A DNA stretch of 17,092 nt from Tritrichomonas foetus (taxonomy: Eukaryota; Parabasalia; Tritrichomonadida; Tritrichomonadidae), in NCBI GenBank assembly GCA_001839685.1, contig MLAK01001394.1, positions 1 through 17,092 of the forward strand, given 5' to 3'. Positions within the stretch are counted from its first letter, which is position 1; each line of letters starts with the position of its first letter. Of the stretch, positions 8,302 to 17,092 are shown piece after piece. The position numbers and the translations under genes were made by a program. A model generated the notes under the pieces. It worked only from the letters and a program-made list of their open reading frames with translations. It was not told the DNA's origin and did not search any database.

Positions 8302-8905
8302 CTTTAATAAAATTTGTACAGATTCGGAATATTCCTGTATGTTACATGAGATTGTTATTTTTGGAAAATTATTATTATCGAATTTATATTTCAGTGATTT
8401 TGTTTAATTTAGTTTATGATTTAGTTTCATGTGCAGTATCTTGATATAAAAACCATAATCACGTTATTTTAGGAAATATGATTCTTGAGACATGCTGATG
8501 ATATGAAAAATTTATCAAAAGTACGATGAGGATATGATCAAAAAAACATTTTTGAAGGAAAAAATTTCACAATTAAATTTCAGAATTAAATTTTGTTGAT
8601 ATTGAACAACATCTATGTTTTCATTTTTATCAAAGCTTACCATTCAAAAAATTCGACAATGTGTTTTTCGAATAATATTTATGATCTCAGAATTGGTCCT
8701 CTCTTCAAGTAAATCATAAAAATTTGAGAGGAACTATCTAATGTTTTTATGCTATTTCGGAAAGAATTCGTAGATAAGCACCCATATATTGATTTTCTTC
8801 AGTTTTATACATTCGCGAATAAATAGTTATCTGTAGAATAAAATTTTATGAATATTATTTTTTGAATGAACTAAATCATATTGAATAAAAAATAACATTT
8901 TTGCC
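8302..8905. other. Intergenic, coiled-coil gene to kinase gene
   Basis: About 600 bp. It starts with an AATAAA at 8306-8311, which probably serves as the polyadenylation signal of the upstream gene, and ends with the presumed promoter of the kinase. A short 7-bp inverted repeat (TCCTCTC with GAGAGGA, 8697-8732) is present. No gene is seen. Confidence 0.6.
8876..8889 (+). promoter_or_regulatory. Putative start-site element TCATATTGAATAAA of the kinase gene
   Basis: This 14-mer is 28 nt (from its A at 8878) upstream of the kinase ATG. It matches 13 of 14 bases of an element in front of the cyclase-like gene on the other strand (16272-16259). The TCAT start resembles a trichomonad initiator, although the leader would be slightly longer than usual. 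Confidence 0.35.
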
Positions 8906-10099
8906 ATGGATGGTTGTATGATTAATGAAGCTTTGGCTTTTAGAAATACACTCCATGAACATAATTACCAGTGTTTAAAAGAAATAGGGAAAGGTGGATT
9001 TGCAACAGTTTATTTAGCCCATTCATTAAAATACAATATTGATTTTGCTATCAAAAAAATTGCCAAGAACAAAGTAATAGCACTTGATAATGATGAAACA
9101 AGTGCTGAAATTGCAGCTTTGATGCTATTGAATCATCCCTTTATCATCAAATTCTTTGAACATTTTAATGATGATTATTTTTATTATATTGTCTTTGAAT
9201 ATTGTTCTGGTGGATCATTAAAAGATATATTCAAATCTGGAAACAATGATTACAATGTTGAGGAAACATCTCAAAGCAATTTATCAGAGCCAACAAGCCA
9301 TATTAGATCATTAAGTCCAAATCAATTTTGGAAACTAGTATATGATCTTCTTACAGTTTTAATGTTTTGTCATGATAACAATATTGCACATCGTGATATA
9401 AAACCAGAAAATATTTTCTTTGATAAGTATGGAAGAATTAGATTAGCAGATTTCGGTCTTGCTCATCAATTCACTGATGGTGATATTATTAGTACTGCAG
9501 GAAGTTTAATGTATATGGCTCCAGAAGTTTTACAAAAGAAATGTACTGATCCATTTGCTGCTGACATTTGGTCTTTAGGACTTACATTTTTATGGATGGC
9601 TACAGGAAACCAACCATATAATAGCACACCAAATAGAGTTGAATTAGTCAACCAAGTAAAAATGGCATCAATTATTGTACCTCCAGGAATGCCAGAAGAA
9701 ATAGTATTATTAATTAGACAAATGACAATATATACTCCCTCAAGAAGACCAACAGCAAGACAATTACTGAATGATGTGATTCCCAAACTTGCCAGCAAAT
9801 ATAAAAATATTCCAAGGTATGGTGTTGTTTGTGGTTCTAGGTGTGATGCAATAGATGATGCATCACATGGAAGTCTGATTGCTAGTTTGAAATCCTCAGA
9901 TGTTTCTAGATCATATATTCCTAAACCACGTGTTATTTCAACATGGCTTTCTAGTGCAAATATGAAATTGAAAAACAAATCACCAACAGAAAAGAACACT
10001 ACTGTTTTAGCTTTCAAAGCTGGAATAAAAACTCCACAACCAACAAGGAGTTTTAAACGTTCAACAGGATATAAAATATGTAATGAAACATTCCAATAA
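8906..10099 (+). CDS. Serine/threonine protein kinase
   Basis: A complete eukaryotic protein kinase of 397 residues. The catalytic domain spans about 21-305: glycine loop G-K-G-G-F-A-T-V-Y (28-36), the A-I-K lysine K50, the alpha-C glutamate E68, catalytic loop H-R-D-I-K-P-E-N (162-169, D164), D-F-G (182-184), A-P-E (205-207) and D-I-W-S-L-G (220-225). All residues needed for phosphotransfer are present, so it should be active. An insert of about 27 polar residues (111-137) follows the hinge. The tail (about 306-397) is basic and Ser/Thr-rich with no recognised domain. The H-R-D-I-K-P motif and G-S-L-M-Y-M-A-P-E segment point to a Ser/Thr kinase, perhaps CAMK or NEK/ULK-like; subfamily cannot be fixed by eye. 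The stop codon overlaps a TAAA (10097-10100), a typical trichomonad polyadenylation signal. Confidence 0.93.
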   Translation: MDGCMINEALAFRNTLHEHNYQCLKEIGKGGFATVYLAHSLKYNIDFAIKKIAKNKVIALDNDETSAEIAALMLLNHPFIIKFFEHFNDDYFYYIVFEYCSGGSLKDIFKSGNNDYNVEETSQSNLSEPTSHIRSLSPNQFWKLVYDLLTVLMFCHDNNIAHRDIKPENIFFDKYGRIRLADFGLAHQFTDGDIISTAGSLMYMAPEVLQKKCTDPFAADIWSLGLTFLWMATGNQPYNSTPNRVELVNQVKMASIIVPPGMPEEIVLLIRQMTIYTPSRRPTARQLLNDVIPKLASKYKNIPRYGVVCGSRCDAIDDASHGSLIASLKSSDVSRSYIPKPRVISTWLSSANMKLKNKSPTEKNTTVLAFKAGIKTPQPTRSFKRSTGYKICNETFQ

Positions 10100-10913
10100 A
10101 TTTGTCAATAAAAAATTCGATTGTTAGTTTCCCCCCTATGTTTTTTTTCATATTGTTTAATTTTTCCTTTCTTATATTATTTATAAATTTATAAATATGA
10201 GATGTAATCATTACTTTATGATTATCTTATTTTTTTTCCGAAATCAAATATTCAGATTAGATTTCAACAAAATCATTTTTACTCATGATAAACAACACTT
10301 TTGGTTGATATAAACTCTTTGAATATTATTTTTTGACTCTGATATAACTTATATAATCAGATAATTCACAATTAAACTTGGAATTGATAGAGCTTTAATA
10401 AATTATTCATTAAATCTCTTTGATTGATAGATTATGATATTATTTGTTCTTTTTTATTGTAAATGAAAAAAATAAGATATGATTTCATGCATTAACAATG
10501 AGGTTTGTCATTTGATCAATGACATATTGAAAATGATGGAATATGATATTCAATGATTTGATTCGAAATTGAACAATTCGTAATGATATTAAATCATTTA
10601 CATTGTTATTAAATCATATATAATCTTATTAAATCATATATAATCTTATTAAATCATATATAATCTTATTAAATCATTTTAAATCTTATTAAATCATTTT
10701 AAATCTTATTAAATCATTCATAATCTTATTCATTCGAACAAATCCCAGTGACAAATGGAATGTTGTTGAATAATTGAAGACATTTATTCAAAAAGCTGCT
10801 TCAATGATTATGATGTTGACGTTTTATTAAGTGGTATAAAAGGTTCTAATACAGCGAAAATAAACACATATTCGAAACAATTTCCACACTACGAACTAAC
10901 TATATGTTTAAAT
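10100..10913. other. Intergenic, kinase gene to Rpb10-like gene
   Basis: About 810 bp with no gene. The middle is plain A+T-rich sequence; 10591-10730 is a 20-bp tandem array; the last 180 bp carries the presumed promoter of the small downstream gene, in which I see no clear initiator. Confidence 0.6.
10591..10730. repeat. 20-bp tandem repeat array, seven copies
   Basis: Seven consecutive 20-bp units of the form AAATCATATATAATCTTATT. Units at 10611, 10631 and 10651 are identical, those at 10671 and 10691 share the variant AAATCATTTTAAATCTTATT, and the first and last are more diverged. Shared variants between neighbours suggest duplication of adjacent units. A partial unit may precede at 10581-10590. 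Confidence 0.92.
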
Positions 10914-11111
10914 ATGAATCTTGCCAATTTTCTTAAAGAAAAGTGTTTTTTATGTAATACTGTGGGTCACATTGTATCAAAATATCTTACAAAAGAAAAA
11001 ATTATAACAGATCTTTCAGAACTGGATCAATATGATTTCTACTATGGTAACACCAAAATAGAATTACACGATTTAATTGAAGATATTCTGAAAAAAAAGC
11101 AAATTAGATGA
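10914..11111 (+). CDS. Small Rpb10-like protein lacking the Cys-Cys pair
   Basis: A 65-residue protein. Its first third has C-F-L-C (11-14), matching the C-F-T-C zinc knuckle of RNA polymerase subunit Rpb10 (ABC10-beta), and the end has H-D-L-I-E-D-I-L (52-59), matching the D-L-I-E-K-L-L of Rpb10. The stretch 33-59 aligns with the family without gaps, and the total length (65) is close to the usual 65-70. However, the strongly conserved Y-C-C-R-R is replaced by F-Y-Y-G-N (42-46), and the middle is about four residues short. Rpb10 is a shared subunit of polymerases I, II and III that binds one zinc with four cysteines; here only two remain. It may be a diverged paralogue, a decaying copy, or an unrelated C-x-x-C protein. 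The gene is convergent with the cyclase-like gene. Confidence 0.5.
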   Translation: MNLANFLKEKCFLCNTVGHIVSKYLTKEKIITDLSELDQYDFYYGNTKIELHDLIEDILKKKQIR

Positions 11112-11452
11112 TCACATGTTATTTATAACTTCAAAACAAATTACTTTGTCTCCCTCAAAACATAGATCAAAGAGATACTACATTCCAAAAGTAAGTAATG
11201 TAGATTGAAATCTCAGTTTTTATATCAATTGTGTGATTTCATTGTTATTTTTAATAAAATAAATATCATTACTTTTTATTCATTGTTTTTGTATAAAATG
11301 GTGATTTTCTTCATGATTGATTAATAACTTTTCTACTCACTAAAAAAAACATTCGAAATTTAAAAATCAATAGATATTTAACAATGAAATTTACATATAA
11401 GTTTGTGTGAAAGTGGATTACTATGTCGTTAATACCAGTAATAAGTGTGATT
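11112..11452. other. Convergent intergenic region
   Basis: About 340 bp between two stop codons that face each other. AATAAA at 11253-11258 (plus) could serve the Rpb10-like gene, though it is 140 nt from the stop. The opposite gene has TAAA overlapping its own stop. No gene is seen. Confidence 0.6.
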
Positions 11453-14400
11453 TTATTTTTCTATATTTTCAGCTGATGGTAAAATCATGTATGTTGTAAT
11501 TTGTGAATAGTCAAGCTCATGATTTTCCGATTCTGTTCTTTCCATTATATTAAAACCATCACTAAAGATTAACTCATAAACAGATCTTGATATATGAACA
11601 GTATTTAAAATTTTCTCTTTGCATAATTGGACAGCCAGTTTCACAACTGGGCCAATCATTTGAAATGTGGGTCTCTTTATTGACATTATTCCGCATACTA
11701 AAGGTCCACCAACGTTAATTCCAATTGATACTGACGGATACCTTAATAATATTTCCAAGGAAAAACGAATTGCTTCAGATGAATGCTCATATGGCTTATT
11801 AATATCATTAAAAAGCCCCCTGCTATACAATACATGTTATTTATTGTTCTAACTTTCGATAAAGTTAAATATTTTGGTAACAATGAGTCAAAATAATCAT
11901 ATATTGTTGATAATTTTTCATAACTAGTTTTCAATACTTTGATTTGGCATATTGTAGCAGAATTAACAACAAAAGAAACTGAAATTTCATTATTAATGGT
12001 TAATTCTCTACTTAGTTTATTTGGAATTATGCTATCAATGATTTTTTGGAGTTTTTCTAATTCATCTTGATGAATTTTTTCTCTTATTGAAAGATTTGTG
12101 GTGTCTTCAAAAATAATAAATATTGAAGAAATTAATTCATGGTGTATTTGACAAGCTGGACCTGTTGCAGTAATACATATCACTTCACAATTGAAACTAT
12201 ATTCTGAATTATTTATTTTAACTTTTATTAGTTTGGAAAAAGTTGTATCATTTTTCCCACATATCGCTTCATTAATTGATTGAACTAATTCAAAGAAAGA
12301 AATATTGTCATTTTCTTCTCCATTATTACCAAAAATTTTTATTAAGCACGAATCATTAGCTAAAAGTGAATCATCATTGACCAATTTTTCGAAAGGGTCA
12401 TTGTAGGAAATAATTTTCAATTGTGTATCAACCTCAACAATAGAATCAGGAATTTTTGATAAAACAATGCATGAACCACATAACGAAAATGCCTCATTTT
12501 CATCTGTTTTTCCAGTTTCTATTAATTTCATAGCATTTGTATTTTTTGATAAAATAAAAGGATTCACAAATGAATAAAATATTAAAGCATTTTTGATTTG
12601 CAAATGAACATTAAAAAGGCATAATACCATGAATATTGCAGCCAATATTTGCCAAACTATTGAGACATAACAATAAATATCACTTTTTTTCTGATATACC
12701 TGAATCATATTTTCACAATTTTCTTCTACCATGTTAATATATATAAGGGTTCTATTTGTATAATCGAATGTTGAAAACCAATAGATCATAGTGTATATAA
12801 AATTATCTGATTTGGAAAAAGTATTTTGTTCATATACATTCAAATAATAATATCCAATAGAAATTAATAAATCTATTGCCTCATCAAAGTAAGAAGTTGC
12901 CATTCTTTCAAATAATGAAAGATCTGGAAAAACTTCATTTTCTGTTGAACTAATCACTGTCGAAAAATAGTTAAATAGGTTTACATTGTTATAAAACCAA
13001 ACAATTCCACTATTCTCGGACCACATACCTTCGTTAAATTCTTCCGAAGCTTTTTCTAGAAAAGAATTAGATTTTTGAAGTAGATAAGTTCTGTTATTTA
13101 AATATTCTTGAGTTTCAGGATCTATGTCAATGATATATAACCTAATTAAATACGTAAATGCCATTTTCAAAGAATAGAACTGTGGATATACATTTGCGTA
13201 AACTTTTGATACAATTTTGGAAACATTAACAAAATCCTTTGCCATATAATATGTTAAAAACGTAAATATTATTAGAATTATGAAGGAAGAAATAAATGTA
13301 ATTAATAATTGAATATTAGAAATTAATTTGTGATTATTATTTTGGGATATCTTCGAAAATTGAACAGATGTTTCTTCAATTTTAGTAGATGTTTGTCCAA
13401 ATTGATTGATAATATCTCGAATATCATTATTAGGGAAAAATGAAAATGATTCAGCAATAGAGTGCGTTTGAACTTGAAGCATATAATGCTGGAGAATATA
13501 CGGTAAAGAAATAAAAGCAAGATCTATAATTAATAGCATCACAAGATATTCGTTCAGTTTGTCATATGAAGATGAAAAATCCTTATTGGCATAACTATAA
13601 GAGAGCAATACAATTTCCTTTACTTGTCTCATAAAATATTCGATATATTTCGATAATCTTTGACAATATACTGAACCAAAATATTCTAAATTGTCAGCAT
13701 AATGGTCTTGTTGAAGTATTGAAGATGCATCTAGTAGCATTTGGGAAGTTAATGCAGTTAAAGAAAAACCGTCTACAATTTCTTCTTCAATGATTTTATA
13801 GTGAATTTTAATCACATTATCTTCTTTAGAATCTAAATTTGACATCTTTTCTATAATTTTCCCAAAACGATTTTTGATTTGAACTATTAAAATTGTACAA
13901 TCTTCAACAGTAATATTGATTTCAGGGATATGATTTGGGTATAAAATTGGAGAAATAGAAGTCATAAAGTCACTAATTGGGGTAATTGATAAACTAGAAT
14001 TAGGTGTTATCATTGGGAAAATATTTAGTATAAAAAATAAATGTGAAACTTCATAATAGATTAAATTTGATTCTTTCAGAAAATTTATGGCATCAGTTTC
14101 CTCCGATAAAAATATCAAGTTAAATTTATTATAATAAAAAACAATTAAAAAAATGACTAAACAAGTTATAATTGAAACAGTTAAAACACCAAACAAAATA
14201 TTTCCCAAAGATGAGCCATTAATTACATTTCTCATTGTTTTTTGTAATTGATACGAAGTATCATTGGTTGTATATTCATTGTTAGAAGTATTATTGTCAG
14301 ATTCATTTATGCTAAATGATTTTTTGTAGGAATAGAAACTTTCTTTTTTGCTTTGACTTAATATTGAAATATTTTTACCGTTGATTTCTGATTTTAATTC

Positions 14401-16251
14401 ATTATCAGTATTTTGATATAGTGTTATATATGTTCTAATCGAAGGAAAAACTAAATTTGCTAAATCTGATGGAAAATCAATTTCTAGACTCGTCTTACTT
14501 TCAAGTTGCCGAATTATATGATGAATTTTTTTGGTTTCATCAAAGTTTTTCTTATAAAAATAATTATAATGTTGATATAATTTCAACACTTCAGCATTGT
14601 TTGGAAAATCATAATATAAATTATCAATAATTGAGTCAATTTCTCTTAGATACTTATTAATTTTAATTGAATCTTCCCAAAAATTGCTGATATTTTTCTG
14701 TAATACATTCTCCCAAAATCCTTTCTCATATATATTTAAAATTATTAACTTTGAATTAACATATTCAATTTCTTTCTTTAATGATAAAGTTAAGTTTATT
14801 TGTCTCATTTTGGAAATATGTTGAAATTGTTTATATATTGTTACACATGATTTTGTTTTAGAAAAGAGTCTTGAATACCGAGATGCAATAAACATCATCT
14901 GTCCATTTTTAGAGGGGAAAAAAGATAATAATCTTCCGTATAAGAAATAAATTGAATTAGATTCTGGCCATTGTTGTATTCCATAGTCTAATAGTTCCCA
15001 AGATATAAAGTAAGGATGCCAAAGTTCAATCATCCATCTAATTTTAATAATAAATTCTATAACTGATCTCATTGAAGAGCCAATAAGTAAAAGTGTTTCA
15101 TTTCGTGAAGAAGAATCTAAACAATCATCTAAAAATTGACAAACTAACATGGTGAATTTTCTATTAACAAAATAAAAAATGACATAAGAAAGCAACAAAA
15201 TAACAATGGACAATATGATAATTACATCATCTGATAATTCTTCATCCATTCCAACATCAATTGTAGTTAAAAGTGATCCCATCCCAGCTGAAAATAAAAT
15301 ACTAGATAAAGTTACACAACTTTTTCGTTTTATTGTTGGGGAAGACAAAAAAAGTAAAATTGAAAATGCAAAATAAAAAAGCATCATAATAACTGGAAAA
15401 ACAACAATATATTTCTTTGGAACATATAATGCAATTTGAGAAAGCATGATAAGAAAAATACATATTAGATGAATAAACGGTCCTGAATAGTTATTCCATA
15501 AGTGAAAAAATGAATTTTCTAATAAAACTCGTGGAGAAACTATAAAAAAATACATATATTGAAAAATTACGAAAATTACAACTGATAAAACTAAAACTAA
15601 TGCATCAAGAAAGTTGATTCCATAATTATTACTATTATGAACAAATAGTGCATCAAAACATTCTGGAATAGAAACCAGTAGAAATGGTGATAACAAAGGC
15701 AACAAGTAATTAAAAAGACTCAATATGATGTTCATTTCTAATTCACTAACATTATTTGCTCTTTTCAAATACACTGATCTTAAGGAGACATAAATAAAAA
15801 GCCCAACATAAACAAAATCAATAACAAGTGAAAAAATTATCTTATGAAATCCAACATGTACTCCTCGATAGAAAAAGCTAAAAACATAAACCGTGGACGA
15901 AAAAATTGATTGATTCCATTTTTCATATCGATCAATAATAAAAGATGGAAAATAGAACTGAAAACAAAGAATAATGAAATATATATAATAGATTGGTTGA
16001 TACAAACCTTTTGAGGCGTTGATTTTCGCAAAATATAATTGAAGCGAATTGTCCAACTTCGAATACCAAGTGGTTCGAAGAAGAGAATTAGTATTCATCT
16101 TAAATTCATAAGAGTCTCGTGATAAATCTATATCTTGCGAAATTCGAGAATAGGTTGGAGAAATCATTTCGGAAATCTGAAAATTGAGAATATATAATAA
16201 ATTAATTAGAAGTAAAGTATTTCCTCTAGATAACTTTTTATGCTTATTCAT
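11453..16251 (-). CDS. Multi-pass membrane PAS/class III cyclase-like protein, frameshifted near the C terminus
   Basis: Read through one frameshift this is about 1,599 residues. Order: seven or eight membrane helices (about 78-362), a helical cytosolic region (about 365-680), a helix at 683-707, an outside loop (707-900), helices at 902-920, 978-1001 and 1194-1214 with another long loop between, a PAS-like domain (about 1256-1385, I-P-D-S-I-V-E-V-D), a linker helix containing I-I-D-S-I-I-P (1404-1410), and a class III nucleotidyl-cyclase-like domain. That layout is typical of the large trichomonad receptor-cyclase family, which would make cAMP or cGMP inside the cell. The first frame runs from the ATG at 16251 through A-G-G (1477-1479) and, unless shifted, adds 23 unrelated residues before a stop at 11743. 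The rest of the cyclase domain continues in the neighbouring frame to a TAA at 11453, which overlaps a TAAA. Key catalytic residues are also missing, so cyclase activity is unlikely. It may be a pseudogene or a pseudoenzyme with a sequencing error. Confidence 0.8.
11810..11820 (-). other. Frameshift site in the cyclase-like domain (G5-C-T5)
   Basis: On the minus strand the sequence reads GCAGGGGGCTTTTTAATGAT. The upstream frame gives I-A-G-G-F-L-M, ending 23 codons later. One extra base in the five-G or five-T run would give I-A-G-G-L-F-N-D and join the two halves at a place where cyclase domains have a glycine pair followed by such residues. The whole gene then totals exactly 4,800 nt, a multiple of three. 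Homopolymers are frequent sites of indels and of sequencing error. Confidence 0.85.
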
Positions 16252-16258
16252 AGCTCAT
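16244..16258 (-). CDS. Four-codon upstream ORF overlapping the cyclase-like start
   Basis: An ATG at 16258-16256 opens M-S-Y-E and stops at TAA 16246-16244, overlapping the main ATG (16251) in another frame. If transcription starts at the predicted initiator A (16270), this ATG would be met first, 12 nt into the leader. It might lower translation of the main frame. Confidence 0.25.
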   Translation of the reverse strand: MSYE

Positions 16259-16272
16259 TTTATACAATATGA
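16259..16272 (-). promoter_or_regulatory. Putative start-site element TCATATTGTATAAA of the cyclase-like gene
   Basis: This 14-mer reads toward the gene, with its A at 16270, 19 nt before the ATG, which suits the short leaders of trichomonads. It differs at one base from the element upstream of the kinase gene. Confidence 0.4.
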
Positions 16273-16528
16273 ATTAACATCGATAATTTCAGGTGATAAA
16301 TGGCCGGTAACATCACATCAAAATTGTTACTTCTTAAAAATTGCAGACCTAATTCGAGTGATATGAAATATTGATACATATATCACAAGTTTCAATATTA
16401 GTGCCTTTAGTGAAATCTCAATATCAATAAGGAGTCAAAATTAGAGATGTTCGAATAATGTCCCCCGGTTCACAATTTTCTGAACATTCACAATATTTTG
16501 ATATAAATCGGGTAATTTTTTGTAAGTG

Positions 16529-16543
16529 TTTTTGCGCCAAAAA
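16529..16543. promoter_or_regulatory. E2F-like site TTTTTGCGCCAAAAA
   Basis: A nearly palindromic sequence matching the E2F/DP consensus TTTSGCGC on its minus strand apart from extended A/T flanks. It lies about 280 bp upstream of the cyclase-like ATG. A second GCGCCAAAA occurs 249 bp further on. Function is not known here. Confidence 0.3.
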
Positions 16544-16781
16544 TTAGANTTCAAGTTATTTCCTTAACCGAGAGAGATTAAACTTTCTTACTTTGGCACA
16601 GCTCTAATATCTTTATAAACAACTGTATATATAAATTACNTTTAGTTCATGCCTTTCGTTATCATCAATTATTTTTCGTATATTTCACTTTAATTTCAGT
16701 TTAATCTGTTTAGATGATAGCCCATACATTTTGAATATTGTTCATGATCTTGTTTTTTAATTATGAGAAAAATGTTTTAAT

Positions 16782-16791
16782 GGCGCCAAAA
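16782..16791. promoter_or_regulatory. E2F-like site GGCGCCAAAA
   Basis: The minus strand reads TTTTGGCGCC, an exact match to the E2F consensus. It shares GCGCCAAAA, in the same orientation, with the site at 16534-16542. It could serve the cyclase-like gene or one to the right of the window. Confidence 0.3.
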
Positions 16792-17092
16792 GGATTTCTT
16801 GCTTTTTTGAATTAATCTATTAATACATTATGTTGGATGTGTGGTTATTCTTCTCTCTTTCTTTTTAATATGATCTCTTTTTTAGATCTGGTTATATTGA
16901 GCAAATTTTTGAAATATCATTTTATAGGAAAAATAATTATTTATTATTTATCTAATGTAATTCAATAAATCATATATCGATTTCATTTTCATAATNAATC
17001 CAAAAACAATAAGATATCTATAAATACTCAATTGAATGAAATGTTTTCATTTTCTTTTCAATAATCTGGAGTGTATTCAATAATTTTCAATA

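Larger units (their letters stand above)
16252..17092. other. Intergenic, upstream of the cyclase-like gene to the right edge
   Basis: About 840 bp without a gene on either strand; frames at the right edge close within a few codons. It contains the cyclase-like gene's presumed start element, two GCGCCAAAA motifs and three undetermined bases (16549, 16640, 16996), so some short features could be hidden. Confidence 0.6.

Noticed and set aside
9466..10017. 183-codon open frame on the minus strand opposite the kinase
   Set aside because: It lies wholly within the intact kinase gene on the other strand and its translation shows no domain; the kinase frame explains the absence of stops.
10895..10903. 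ACTAACTAT near the Rpb10-like ATG, considered as an intron branch and 3' splice site
   Set aside because: Trichomonad introns use a fused ACTAACACACAG-type 3' end; the following bases do not match and no GTATGT donor pairs with it.
11806..11822. Programmed -1 frameshift signal
   Set aside because: The zero-frame codons GGG-GGC-TTT-TTA do not form a canonical slippery heptamer, so an indel or read error is preferred; kept as a check rather than a claim.
11453..11830. Separate 125-residue gene beginning at a TTG
   Set aside because: Its content is the second half of the cyclase-like domain of the neighbouring frame, so it belongs to the large gene across a frameshift.

Overview
The window looks like nuclear DNA of a trichomonad protist, most likely Tritrichomonas, in a draft assembly with single N calls at 16549, 16640 and 16996. 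The reasons are: strong A+T bias; intron-free eukaryotic genes on both strands with ordinary TAA, TAG and TGA stops; TAAA at or just after stop codons; short Y-C-A-T leader motifs before several ATGs; and a very large multi-pass receptor-cyclase-type protein of a kind expanded in trichomonads. The species call is inference. No bacterial operon, CRISPR array, tRNA, rRNA or intact transposon was seen.

Layout. 1-996 (minus) is the 5' part of a gene for an NT-type C2-like protein with a basic middle; it runs off the left edge. 997-4301 has no confident gene. It holds a 20-bp tandem array, several hairpins and a possible decayed gene near 2218-2672. 4302-4934 (minus) is an Rtf2-family C2HC2 zinc protein. 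Its upstream region is shared with a divergent gene at 5488-8301 (plus) for a long Asn/Ser-rich and coiled-coil protein. 8906-10099 (plus) is an intact Ser/Thr kinase. After a second 20-bp array (10591-10730) comes a 65-residue protein at 10914-11111 (plus) that resembles RNA polymerase subunit Rpb10 but lacks its conserved Cys-Cys pair. It is convergent with 11453-16251 (minus), a roughly 1,599-residue membrane protein with a PAS-like and a class III nucleotidyl-cyclase-like domain. That last domain is broken by a one-base frameshift and also lacks its catalytic residues. 16252-17092 is intergenic, with two copies of an E2F-like GCGCCAAAA motif.

The genes do not form an obvious pathway; they look like an ordinary assortment of housekeeping and signalling genes. 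No self-contained new system was found. The points most worth checking are the degenerate cyclase domain and its frameshift, and the Rpb10-like protein with Tyr-Tyr in place of Cys-Cys.
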